A stretch of 55,603 bases of DNA from positions 1 to 55,603 of the IMG/VR virus record IMGVR_UViG_3300041991_000048. The stretch is one strand, 5' to 3'. Positions 25,260 to 32,700 of this stretch are shown here, piece by piece (positions within the stretch are counted from its first letter, which is position 1; each line of letters starts with the position of its first letter). Source of the DNA: a virus. Made by a program: the position numbers and the translations under genes. The notes beneath the pieces were generated by a model. It made no database searches. It had not been told where the DNA came from and worked only from the letters and a program-made list of their open reading frames with translations.

Positions 25260-27052
25260 GCCCACTCCAGGAATGCAGACTTTGGATCGCGATTGATTTC
25301 GTCTGCTAGTGATTTCTTGTCTCGCATCGATGTGACGATGCGCTTGTCAATGCCTGTCGTATACAGATCTGTGTAGAGCACCTTGTCGTGAATTTCAGAT
25401 CCGATGCGATGGCACCGATCTTCACTCTGGAGCCTGATCATCAGATCAAAGTTGTTGGTGTAGTAGAACGCATTGCTTGCTGCGGTGAGAGTCAAGCCTC
25501 TGGCAGCAGCTTTCGAGGCCAGGAACCATCTCACCCTGTCGTCTGTCTGGAAATACTTCTTGGCCTTCTCTCGATCTGTGGCATTTATGCCGCCGTGATA
25601 CTCCACGAAATCGCCTAGCTTACCCAGGTGCTTGGATATAAGTGCTATATCAGCCTTGCTTCCAGGGGCATTTACCCAGATAATTGCCTTGCCGTCAACG
25701 TTCTCCAGCAGGGTCAGGAGGGCCTCTAGGCGCGGATTACCTCCGATTAGGGGCGAGGGCGTCTCTCCCGCAGAGAAAGGGGCCCAGCCGCAGCTGATCT
25801 GTTGCAGGCGCAATAGTCGTGTCAGGGCAATTTCGTTTGCCAGGCGCAATCCGTCTGGTTTTCCGAACACTTCTTGGAGGTCTTCTAGGGCAGATTTGCG
25901 CACAGTTTCATACGCAATTTTCTGCTGAGGTGTCATTTCAAAGAAGTGGCGCTTGTAGATTTTGTCAGGAAGGTCAAGGCAGTCTTTCTTCAGCACACGA
26001 TGTGAGTAGCCTGCGATCGTCTCAGCCAGCTCTTGAATGTGCTTGTATCCAACGACAGAGTGTTTCTCGAATCCGCCCATGATGCAGTATTGAGCCTTGA
26101 ATGAAGTGTAGGTGTCATAGCCAAGGATCAATGGGTTGAGGAATTTGAACTGGGCATAGAGGTTGACTGCACCATTGGTGATTGGCGTCCCATTCAGCAC
26201 ACGACGATATTTTGCATGGACTCCAACATCAATCAGAAACTCAGTGCGTTTGGCATTTGGATTCTGGATCGTGTTGGATTCATCCACCACCATCATGCAA
26301 CGATGGTTCATGAGGAATTCAGTGATGGTGTCCTTGGCCTTGTCGCTGCTAAATGACTCCACTCCAAATGCGACGATGGTGCAGGGTCGTCGCCTGCGCA
26401 GCACATAAGGCTTGGACTCGTTCTCGATGATCTTGCGATCATGCTTGTTCATGCCTGAGTAGTATGTCAGCAGCTTGGCAGGAATTCGCTCAGGCAGGTG
26501 AATGGGCACCTCTTCACAGGTCCAGTTGGTGTGGACTCCATTCGGAGCAATCACCACTAGCACATCAACAAGATCGCGCTCCCAAAGGTAAGCGAAGTTG
26601 TCGATGGCCACCTTTGTCTTGCCACACCCTTGTTCATACAGGATGGCGAACTCAGCCAAATCCCGGCTGAGAACGAATCCCTGTAGCTGGTGCTTGCGCG
26701 GCACAGTGCGGAATTCGTAGCCGGAGTCGTCTACTAGGTCCTCAGCCTTCATCTGGAGGGTGGTCTGGTGCTGTATGCGGGTGAGGACGTATTCATCAAC
26801 ATAACGCTGAGCACCTTCTTGCCACAGTGCGGTGGGGAAGTGCTCCATGATGAAAGCTATGTTGGCACCTGTAGGCCTGAAGACAAGCCTGCGCTCTACC
26901 CACCTGTTGTGGCCTGGCATTGCCGAGAGCAGAGGGAAGCAACGCGTGCTGTCGCATGATATCACTAGGCTGTCATTGACGGGTCGGTATTCTCCTGGCT
27001 CTGGTTTGTATTCTGTTATGATGAAAGGCTTGCGCATTTCTGATGCGTCCAC
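25256..27052 (-). CDS. SNF2/DEAD-type helicase (598 aa)
   Basis: The motifs of an SNF2-family helicase are in order: Q/I motif HQLQGFVLSRDL, Walker A EQGCGKTKVAI (about residues 140-150), the DEAH-equivalent VVDESNTIQNP (about 256), NGTPITN (motif III, about 289), and motif VI QSEDRCHRIGS (about 550). The N-terminal 120 residues are phage-specific. GTG 27052 is preferred as the start because AGGAGG lies six bases before it; the longer reading begins with TTG in the terminator. Phage proteins of this type remodel forks or act in recombination. It overlaps the nuclease gene by four bases. Confidence 0.82.
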   Translation of the reverse strand: MDASEMRKPFIITEYKPEPGEYRPVNDSLVISCDSTRCFPLLSAMPGHNRWVERRLVFRPTGANIAFIMEHFPTALWQEGAQRYVDEYVLTRIQHQTTLQMKAEDLVDDSGYEFRTVPRKHQLQGFVLSRDLAEFAILYEQGCGKTKVAIDNFAYLWERDLVDVLVVIAPNGVHTNWTCEEVPIHLPERIPAKLLTYYSGMNKHDRKIIENESKPYVLRRRRPCTIVAFGVESFSSDKAKDTITEFLMNHRCMMVVDESNTIQNPNAKRTEFLIDVGVHAKYRRVLNGTPITNGAVNLYAQFKFLNPLILGYDTYTSFKAQYCIMGGFEKHSVVGYKHIQELAETIAGYSHRVLKKDCLDLPDKIYKRHFFEMTPQQKIAYETVRKSALEDLQEVFGKPDGLRLANEIALTRLLRLQQISCGWAPFSAGETPSPLIGGNPRLEALLTLLENVDGKAIIWVNAPGSKADIALISKHLGKLGDFVEYHGGINATDREKAKKYFQTDDRVRWFLASKAAARGLTLTAASNAFYYTNNFDLMIRLQSEDRCHRIGSEIHDKVLYTDLYTTGIDKRIVTSMRDKKSLADEINRDPKSAFLEWA

Positions 27053-27065
27053 CTGCTTCCTCCTC

Positions 27066-27099
27066 AAGAAAATGGGCCCAGGCTTTTGCCCAGGCCCAT
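27066..27099 (-). terminator. Intrinsic terminator upstream of the helicase gene
   Basis: On the minus strand ATGGGCCTGGGC (27,099-27,088) pairs with GCCTGGGCCCAT (27,083-27,072) with two wobble pairs and an AAAA loop, followed by TTTTCTT. It lies 13 bases after the 340-aa gene stop. It should separate the helicase-nuclease group from the genes upstream, allowing only read-through expression unless another promoter exists. Confidence 0.75.
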
Positions 27100-27111
27100 G
27101 GTGAACGATTC

Positions 27112-28134
27112 CTACTTTAACTCAATGAATCCATGATCCAGGTCCCACTGAACATCACCAGCACGACCGCCAGCAGCAATGTATTCCTCATAGGACATGC
27201 CGTCCTTGATGAGATTGAAGCTGGTCCAGCCAATGCTGCCTTCGCGTCGAGGATTTTCCTTGACCAGCTTGTAGATCTTCTTGCCTGCTTTGTCGCTGCG
27301 AGGCCCAGGCGCTGCCCCAGGCATGCGTTCCTTTCTTGCCTTGGGCTCCTTGGGGTCCTTCTCTCGCTGAATGACAGGCTCTGCTTCCAACATGGGGACT
27401 TCCCACCCTGCCTCAGTCAGTGCGATGTAGTAGAATGGATCAGCAGCATCTGTGGTGTCATCTTCCACCGTGATGTATTTCTTACCAGCAAGGTAGTCAA
27501 GGAGAGGAATGGTCGCCTTGATGCTGGTGACCATCTTGCGCGCAACCTCTGTGCTGGTCGTGACTTCATCTTCCTTCTTCTTGCGCTGCTCCATCGCGAT
27601 GGTTCGAATCCACCACAGCGCATTGAGGGCATTGATTGGCTCGTTTGAATTGACCCGAACCTTCCTGCTGCCACGCTCAGCAGGAGTGCCAGCCTCAGCA
27701 AGCTCCTTGCTTTTCATTTCTGCCTGCGAGTCAGTCAGCAGCTTGGCGGCTGCAGCGAAGTCAGGGTCGATGGTAGCAGGCTCTGCCGTTTCGCGAATGA
27801 TGAGCTTCTTGGCCTTGTCAGCCTTCTTGGTTTTGTCTTCCACATCAGCCTGCTTCTCTTTCTTCTTGGCCTTCTCCTCCTCCTTTTGTTTGGCTGCAGC
27901 TGCCTTCTCATTCTCATCAGCCAGTTCCAGCTCATACTTTTTGACCATCTCAGGACGAACCTTCGCAGCCTTCATTGCCTTGATGAACTTGGCAGTGTCG
28001 ACAATGGCCAAGCCATGGAGACGATTTTCTGCCGTCTTGCGATCCTTGAACTTGGCAACCTGAGTCTTGCTCATGTGGTTGTAGGTGTTGACGATTTCAG
28101 TCGTGGTCAGGTCGAGAATGATGCCAGTGGACAT
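27112..28134 (-). CDS. Lysine-rich protein with family C-terminal domain (340 aa)
   Basis: The protein has three parts. Residues 1-60 contain EIVNTYNHMSKTQVAKF and KDRKTAENRLHGL, a motif found in putative nucleoid-type proteins. Residues 70-110 are lysine/glutamate-rich and helical, and a wing-like middle follows. Residues about 284-340 (KIYKLVKENPRREGSIGW to the end) match the C-termini of the products of 28,186-28,431 and 43,497-44,009. These shared tails suggest a common DNA or protein partner. The start has GAGG upstream. DNA binding is likely from charge and fold pattern, but unproven. Confidence 0.65.
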   Translation of the reverse strand: MSTGIILDLTTTEIVNTYNHMSKTQVAKFKDRKTAENRLHGLAIVDTAKFIKAMKAAKVRPEMVKKYELELADENEKAAAAKQKEEEKAKKKEKQADVEDKTKKADKAKKLIIRETAEPATIDPDFAAAAKLLTDSQAEMKSKELAEAGTPAERGSRKVRVNSNEPINALNALWWIRTIAMEQRKKKEDEVTTSTEVARKMVTSIKATIPLLDYLAGKKYITVEDDTTDAADPFYYIALTEAGWEVPMLEAEPVIQREKDPKEPKARKERMPGAAPGPRSDKAGKKIYKLVKENPRREGSIGWTSFNLIKDGMSYEEYIAAGGRAGDVQWDLDHGFIELK

Positions 28135-28185
28135 TGCTACCTCGTAAGAGTGGTTGTTGTGAAAGAGTGATTGGTGGTTGAGAGT

Positions 28186-28431
28186 CTACTTCTTGGTGGT
28201 AAGGTGAAGGTGGCCTTTGGCCATGTCCCAGCGCAAGTCACTAGTGCGGCCGCCAAGCTCAACAAACTTAGCGACGGTCATGCCAGACTTGATGAGCGAC
28301 CAGGACGCATGCCCCAGTGTGCCTTCCTTGCGCGGATTGTTCTTGACGTCCTTGACGATGATCATGTCAGGGCTCGTGACGGTGCCACGAGTGTTGCGTG
28401 CTTCCTGCTTGCTGCTCTTCTTGGTTGCCAT
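28186..28431 (-). CDS. Short family member, C-terminal domain only (81 aa)
   Basis: ATG 28431 has AAGGAG six bases upstream, which decides it over the longer reading. After 25 basic residues it consists of the shared domain (NNPRKEGTLGH, then SLIKSGMTVAKFVELGGRTS). It is the stand-alone version of the domain that ends the 340-aa and 170-aa proteins. The domain alone is probably stable and may regulate or compete with its larger relatives; no function is known. Confidence 0.65.
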   Translation of the reverse strand: MATKKSSKQEARNTRGTVTSPDMIIVKDVKNNPRKEGTLGHASWSLIKSGMTVAKFVELGGRTSDLRWDMAKGHLHLTTKK

Positions 28432-28492
28432 TGTAGGCTCCTTTTCTTTTTGTTCAGAGATCTGCTTCACGCACGATGCGATCAGTCAGAGA

Positions 28493-29581
28493 TTATGCGC
28501 CCACCAGTTCCTCTTCATCAACAACCTCAGACGCTTTGGGCATCCGACTGAGATCATTATATTCACGAGCATTCATCTGCATCACACGACCGCCAAGCAC
28601 TTCCAGATCCATTGCGCGATCATAGTTGCTTGCGGAGTTTGCCAGAACAGTCACCGCATTGGCCAGGCCCCAACGACTGTAGTCCTTGGACTCAGCCAGC
28701 GCAATCAGCGCAGACTCAGACTCCGGTTTGTTCATGCCATAGCGTGCTGCCAGCGACTCAACGACAAGCGTGGGCTCAGCAGGAAGTGCTTGGTCTGCGA
28801 CATCACGAAGACTGTTCAAGGTTTTCTCGAACATCTCAGGGCTGGCCATAGCCTCAAGATACTCAGCGAGCTCAGCGATCATGGCACGAGTCTTCAGCAT
28901 TTGCGTAGCGCTGCTGAGCGCAATCCAGCCATCCTCAGCATTGAGATAGCTGCCGCCAATATGGGCACGACGACGCTGCTGATCAGCAACCACCATGCCG
29001 TTGGTGCACACGAGACGATAGAGCAAGGGCGAAACGCTCAAGGCTCCCTTGCCAATTTCAGAATTGCGGATCGAGACGCCATAGCGAACTACGTCGCCTT
29101 TGCGAATCTCACCTTCAATGCGAATGGTTGCTTGGATGTTCATGTAATCGTCGCTGACATTCGCAGACTCGATTTTGGCACCGAGGCGATCCAAGACAGG
29201 ATACATTCCGTCAAAGACCAGCTCATTGTCAATGCGACGGTAGCTGTCAGACATGATCGCACGCGCATTGCCATCAAGCGTGCGCACCATGCGCCTGCCT
29301 TCGGCCTTTTGAAGCATGGTATTGAAATTGTGAACCAGCAGATCAGGGAATTGCGTTTCCAGTCGTGAGGCGAAGCGACGAGGGATTCCGAGGAACCCAG
29401 TCATCTGCGCATTCGCATGGGATGTCATTGCCAGGTCATGGGTGCCAGCATTCAACCGGATTTGGCCAAACTCATTCCGGCTGAAATTGATGTCCTTGGC
29501 TGGCACGACCAGGTCCTGCTTGCCACTTGCGTGAGACATGATCGTGGTGACCAAGTCACTGGGTGTCATTCCGCTAATCAT
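28493..29581 (-). CDS. DUF932 family phage protein (362 aa)
   Basis: The start ATG 29581 has AAGGAG upstream. The layout matches the DUF932 family: NFSRNEFGQIRLNAG, TGFLGIPRRFASRL, ARAIMSDSYRRIDNELVFDG, then SEIGKGALSVSPLLYRLVCTNGM (the most conserved part) and WGLANAVTVLANSASNYDRAMDLEVLGG at the end. The family is widespread in phages and plasmids. Its biochemical role is not established, though it often lies among DNA metabolism genes, as here. Confidence 0.8.
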   Translation of the reverse strand: MISGMTPSDLVTTIMSHASGKQDLVVPAKDINFSRNEFGQIRLNAGTHDLAMTSHANAQMTGFLGIPRRFASRLETQFPDLLVHNFNTMLQKAEGRRMVRTLDGNARAIMSDSYRRIDNELVFDGMYPVLDRLGAKIESANVSDDYMNIQATIRIEGEIRKGDVVRYGVSIRNSEIGKGALSVSPLLYRLVCTNGMVVADQQRRRAHIGGSYLNAEDGWIALSSATQMLKTRAMIAELAEYLEAMASPEMFEKTLNSLRDVADQALPAEPTLVVESLAARYGMNKPESESALIALAESKDYSRWGLANAVTVLANSASNYDRAMDLEVLGGRVMQMNAREYNDLSRMPKASEVVDEEELVGA

Positions 29582-29632
29582 AGCGGTCTCCTTTTGTGGG
29601 TGGGCGCACACGCGCCACTGGTTGAAGAAAGG

Positions 29633-29845
29633 CTATAGTCCTTTTCGCTTCATCATTTTGTTCATGCTCTCATACAGGCCAGCAAGGTAGTCTCGCTGCT
29701 CAGTGATGAGCTGCTGGATGCTGTCACGATCATCAGGAGTCGTTTCCTTCTGATCCTCAAGATCACAAAGCTGATCTTCTGCTTGCTGAATCTTTTTGCG
29801 CAGTGCAGTGCAAGCAGGATCGTTGATTTCAATTGCTTCATTCAT
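29633..29845 (-). CDS. Small coiled-coil protein (70 aa)
   Basis: The start ATG 29845 follows AAAGGAG. Nearly the whole protein is an acidic amphipathic helix (KKIQQAEDQLCDLEDQKETT, then SIQQLITEQRDYLAGLYES), consistent with a coiled coil, ending in the basic KMMKRKGL. No family is recognised. It lies in a tight run of small early genes. Confidence 0.6.
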   Translation of the reverse strand: MNEAIEINDPACTALRKKIQQAEDQLCDLEDQKETTPDDRDSIQQLITEQRDYLAGLYESMNKMMKRKGL

Positions 29846-29846
29846 G

Positions 29847-30143
29847 TCAGGCTCCTTTCTGATCAACAAGAAGAAATGTGAAGCCACTCATATAGATCCA
29901 TCGCTTGTCAACGCGACGATTAAGCTCTTGTGCCAATTCATCCAGCGTCCAGCCCCAGCTGATTGCAATCTGCTCGCGTCGTTCACCCAAAGCACGATAC
30001 ATTGGCACCGCACACTCAAGAGGCGCATGGAAGCAATCAATATCCTCTTCAATCGCCATTTCTTCTCCACGAGTAGCCCACAGAGCAGAGCACACGCCGC
30101 TGAGGTCGCGCAATTTTCCTTCAAGGTTGGTTGTGAGTTTCAT
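29847..30143 (-). CDS. Hypothetical protein (98 aa)
   Basis: The start is ATG 30143, directly after the upstream stop (TGACATG) with AAAGGAG upstream; the long reading frame continuing upstream is an overlap with the DUF2786 gene. It contains a helical middle and the segment LGERREQIAISWGWTLDELAQELNRRVDKRWIY, of which the second part resembles a helix-turn-helix-like fold. The function is unknown. Confidence 0.6.
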   Translation of the reverse strand: MKLTTNLEGKLRDLSGVCSALWATRGEEMAIEEDIDCFHAPLECAVPMYRALGERREQIAISWGWTLDELAQELNRRVDKRWIYMSGFTFLLVDQKGA

Positions 30144-30144
30144 G

Positions 30145-31047
30145 TCATGCTCCTTTGTTGGTTGTGAGTTTGTCTTCAAGACTGATGTCGTTTCCTGCCT
30201 GCTGGCCAAGGCGATAGGCTTCAGGGTCACGACGCGAAGCCTCTCGTTCTTTCTGCTTGTGGTATTTGTTCCACCAGCGTTCATTTTCTTTCTTCTGCTT
30301 TTTGATCTCCTCAGGAGACTTCTCCTTGGCGTGCTCTTGGGCTCTGCGAGCTTCATCCTCTGCCTGTCGCTGCTTTGCCTTTGCGTAGGAGCCTTCGCCA
30401 CACACAGCATCAAAGTTGAGCTCGTATTCGCTTTGCTCAAATGTGCGCAGCATGAAGCCTGTTGACTTTGCTTGGCCTTCTACTTTCGTTTCATCCTGTC
30501 GCATGCGATAGGCTTTGTCGCGAATGCGCTCAATCAGCCTTGCTGCGCAGCCTTCCTTCCAACTAATGCCAGAGCGAGAGTTTCGCTGCGGACCTTGGTA
30601 GGGTGATAGACTTTCAATCACATCCACGAGCCAGCCATACATAAATTTGACAGCCAGCACATTGGACTCCTTGCCGAGGATGACATGACGCTTGACCTTG
30701 TGACGATAGCTGCGCCCATTGCTGACACGCTCTTCAGCTTCAAGATCCTCAAGCGTCCAGTAGAAACAGAAGCTGGCCTCAGCCATTGCGTGGCAAAGAT
30801 TCCTCTGCCACTTATACATGGCGCTGTGATCGATTTTAGTCTGCTCTCGTTTTTCTTTTGGCTGAGCAGCTCCACCATCGATCGCAGCAGACTCAATGAT
30901 GGCCATGTCGAGATTGTATTTGGCAAGCAGCTCTTGCGCACGACTCATTGCCAGGGCTGCTTCATTTTCATTCGTCGCACGCTTGCCCAGGTTGAGCAGT
31001 GCTTGGATCTTGCGAATGATGTCTTGGCTTGGTTGAGCTTCACTCAC
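30145..31047 (-). CDS. DUF2786 domain protein (300 aa)
   Basis: GTG 31047 is chosen because it overlaps the upstream stop (GTGA) and has AGGAG seven bases away; the GTG two codons earlier is too close to the site. Residues 8-52 match DUF2786 (IIRKIQALLNLGKRATNENE, then AMSRAQELLAKYNLDMA). The C-terminal 110 residues are charged and helical with many K/E/R runs. DUF2786 proteins occur in phages and actinobacteria with unknown function. The domain architecture (DUF2786 plus long charged helix) is common in phage versions. Confidence 0.75.
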   Translation of the reverse strand: MSEAQPSQDIIRKIQALLNLGKRATNENEAALAMSRAQELLAKYNLDMAIIESAAIDGGAAQPKEKREQTKIDHSAMYKWQRNLCHAMAEASFCFYWTLEDLEAEERVSNGRSYRHKVKRHVILGKESNVLAVKFMYGWLVDVIESLSPYQGPQRNSRSGISWKEGCAARLIERIRDKAYRMRQDETKVEGQAKSTGFMLRTFEQSEYELNFDAVCGEGSYAKAKQRQAEDEARRAQEHAKEKSPEEIKKQKKENERWWNKYHKQKEREASRRDPEAYRLGQQAGNDISLEDKLTTNKGA

Positions 31048-31262
31048 AGCCACTCTCCTTTATTTCGCGCTCTCACTGCATGAATAGAGTCTTGAACTTC
31101 AGGCAGCATTTCAAATGTAGACGAGCATTGAACTGAAATGACATCTTTGCTTTGAAGTAAAATTTTGGTCGTCTGAGCAACCAGGCTTTCATCGACCCCC
31201 ATCCAACTGACTCGTGTCCTGCCATTGGCACCAACGACCACCGTTCTGATTGCGACCAACAT
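31044..31262 (-). CDS. Hypothetical protein (72 aa)
   Basis: The start ATG 31262 has AAGGAGG upstream. Three or four strands (MLVAIRTVVVGANGRTRVSW, then QTTKILLQSKDVISVQ) form a compact beta-rich protein with a helix at the end (EMLPEVQDSIHAVRARN). No family is recognised. Its stop overlaps the DUF2786 start, so the two are translationally coupled. Confidence 0.6.
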   Translation of the reverse strand: MLVAIRTVVVGANGRTRVSWMGVDESLVAQTTKILLQSKDVISVQCSSTFEMLPEVQDSIHAVRARNKGEWL

Positions 31263-31263
31263 C

Positions 31264-31467
31264 TCAGTCCTCCTTCTTCCAAGTTTCCTCACCAGTGTCT
31301 TCATTGAGGTCATATGAATATGTTTCACAGACGCCATTCTCATCAAACGTTGAAAATCCCATGCAGTCTTCGTCCGCAGTCGCATGAGCTTTCGCCTCAT
31401 CAAGATCTTTGACGTCTGCCTCTTCGAGCAGTCGGCCATAGCCAGAGAACAATTTGATGCTTATCAT
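31264..31467 (-). CDS. Hypothetical acidic protein (67 aa)
   Basis: The start ATG 31467 has AAGGAGG upstream; longer readings overlap the previous gene. The sequence MISIKLFSGYGRLLEEADVK is followed by an acidic region (DEDCMGFSTFDENG, EDTGEETWKKED). One base separates it from each neighbour. No family is recognised. Confidence 0.6.
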   Translation of the reverse strand: MISIKLFSGYGRLLEEADVKDLDEAKAHATADEDCMGFSTFDENGVCETYSYDLNEDTGEETWKKED

Positions 31468-31468
31468 C

Positions 31469-31777
31469 TCAGCCCTCCTTCTTGAAATAGATGATGTAGA
31501 TTCGCTTTTCCGTTTCAAGAGCAATGTGTCTGCTGCTTTCATCAATTCCATGATCATTGTTTGCCAGAGCAAGATTGATCAGCTTCATGATGCGTTTCAC
31601 CTGGACATCATTGATGTCCTCTTTGCTCAGATCAGTGCCCGTAGATGTTTTGAACCACTTTGGGTCGGTCGTTGACGGATAACGGTGCGTTCCAGCACCC
31701 CCACAGCAGCAAGCTCTGGCTCTGCCACTGTAAACGCTTGAGATTTCTTCCAAGGCCACTGCGATGCGACGCTTCAT
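31469..31777 (-). CDS. Hypothetical protein downstream of ribozyme 1 (102 aa)
   Basis: The start ATG 31777 lies seven bases after AAAGGAG. It contains a cysteine cluster (ACCCGGAG, near residue 22) and a helical C-terminal half with VKRIMKLINLALANND. It is the first gene after the hammerhead at 31,801-31,878, so its message would begin with the cleaved leader. No family is recognised. The genes downstream (to 27,112) follow with short gaps and may share this transcript. Confidence 0.6.
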   Translation of the reverse strand: MKRRIAVALEEISSVYSGRARACCCGGAGTHRYPSTTDPKWFKTSTGTDLSKEDINDVQVKRIMKLINLALANNDHGIDESSRHIALETEKRIYIIYFKKEG

Positions 31778-31800
31778 TTCCCTGCTCCTTTACGTGAGCG

Positions 31801-31878
31801 ATCTGGCTCATCAGCGGCAGGAGATCATTCCAGCCGGACGAGCGCCACCTGCTCGCGCTCGTTTCGCCTATTGAAGAT
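31801..31878 (-). ncRNA. Type II hammerhead self-cleaving ribozyme (copy 1)
   Basis: All fixed hammerhead core bases are present on the minus strand in the type II (stem II open) order: GGC-GAA-A, stem III, GTC (cleavage site), stem I, CTGATGA, GCC. Stem III is a perfect 8-pair helix, ACGAGCGC at 31,862-31,855 with GCGCTCGT at 31,845-31,838. Stem I pairs CGGCTGG (31,836-31,830) with CCTGCCG (31,821-31,815) around an 8-base loop, with one T-T mismatch. Stem II is GGC with GCC (31,868-31,866 and 31,807-31,805), possibly extended by ATCT with AGAT. Predicted cleavage is between 31,837 and 31,836. It overlaps the stop codon of the 56-aa gene and ends 24-28 bases before the next ATG. Activity is inferred from the conserved core. 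Confidence 0.88.
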
Positions 31879-32038
31879 GATGAACGATATCAGTTGGGCA
31901 CTCAATCAAGTGCTGTTCGGTGGTGAGTATCACAAGGCTGCTTTCCTTGACCTCATAAACCCAACCCCAGACTTTCTTACCAGCACCAGCATAACGATCA
32001 GGCACCACCGTTTGGATCATGTCGCTTTCTTTGAACAT
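31868..32038 (-). CDS. Small protein between the two ribozyme-led genes (56 aa)
   Basis: ATG 32038 directly follows the 184-aa gene stop (TGACATG). The reading frame gives FKESDMIQTVVPDRYAGAG, then a beta-rich part KKVWGWVYEVKESSLVILTT, and ends HLIECPTDIVHHLQ at TAG 31,868-31,870. The strand pattern suggests a small SH3-like barrel. No family is recognised. Its 3' end lies within hammerhead copy 1, so cleavage would trim the message close to its stop. Confidence 0.6.
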   Translation of the reverse strand: MFKESDMIQTVVPDRYAGAGKKVWGWVYEVKESSLVILTTEQHLIECPTDIVHHLQ

Positions 32039-32039
32039 G

Positions 32040-32594
32040 TCAGTCAGCGAACGTCAACTCAGCGTCGCCACCGTTGGACTCTTGAATGTGAATTGAGTTG
32101 AAGTAGTCATCAAACGCTTCTTCAACTATGTCTGCCGCAGTCCAGCGCTCTTGAATCATTTCCGTTTCAATGATGACGTAAGGAGTTTGATACTTGGCGC
32201 TCATTCCAAATTTTAGATTGATGCGCTCATTCCTCGGAACGACCATTCTTTCTTTGATCAGCTTGATTGCGCTCTCAGCAGCCTTTGTGTAAACTTTGCG
32301 ATTGAACTTTCGCGACTCAAGGTAGGAGTCAAAACAGAACGTCACATTTTCAACTTCAGTTTCATCCATGATCTTCTTGGCAGCTTCAAGCTTCAGCATG
32401 ATCTCTTCAGGATTAATCAGCACCACGCTGTTTTCTGATTGAGAGTCAGTCAGCTTGACAGCCAAAGCATTTTTGTAGTCTGGGCCAAGGGAGACAACTT
32501 CCCACGAAACAGAATCAAAATCGTAGAAGCCACCAATCACATACGTTTTGTTCATGGGGCTGTCGATGTTGATGGTAGTGATTTTGTTGCTCAT
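32040..32594 (-). CDS. Hypothetical protein downstream of ribozyme 2 (184 aa)
   Basis: ATG 32594 lies seven bases after AGGAG. The sequence is a mixed alpha/beta protein with INIDSPMNKTYVIGGFYDFD at the start, a lysine-rich middle (KVYTKAAESAIKLIKERMVV) and an acidic C-terminus. No family is recognised. It is the first gene after the hammerhead at 32,618-32,700 and after a non-coding stretch of about 590 bases. Confidence 0.6.
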   Translation of the reverse strand: MSNKITTINIDSPMNKTYVIGGFYDFDSVSWEVVSLGPDYKNALAVKLTDSQSENSVVLINPEEIMLKLEAAKKIMDETEVENVTFCFDSYLESRKFNRKVYTKAAESAIKLIKERMVVPRNERINLKFGMSAKYQTPYVIIETEMIQERWTAADIVEEAFDDYFNSIHIQESNGGDAELTFAD

Positions 32595-32617
32595 TTCATT
32601 TCTCCTTTACTTGAGCG

Positions 32618-32700
32618 ACCTGGCTCATCAGCAGGATGGAGTCATTCATCCTGGACTGCCCCACAACCTTCGTGGGGACAGTTTCGCCTTCAGCAGAGGT
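32618..32700 (-). ncRNA. Type II hammerhead self-cleaving ribozyme (copy 2)
   Basis: The same fixed core as copy 1 is present in the same order: GGC-GAA-A, stem III, GTC, stem I, CTGATGA, GCC. Stem III is ACTG-(T)-CCCCAC (32,682-32,672, bulge at 32,678) with GTGGGGCAGT (32,664-32,655). Stem I is a perfect 7-pair helix, CAGGATG (32,653-32,647) with CATCCTG (32,638-32,632), around the loop AATGACTC. Stem II is GGC (32,688-32,686) with GCC (32,624-32,622), possibly extended by ACCT (32,700-32,697) with AGGT (32,621-32,618). Cleavage is predicted between 32,654 and 32,653. Stem sequences differ from copy 1 yet stay paired, which strongly supports the fold. Confidence 0.9.

Noticed and set aside
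28217-29368. A 383-aa plus-strand open frame
   Set aside because: It lies opposite the DUF932 gene, has no ribosome site and no family sequence.
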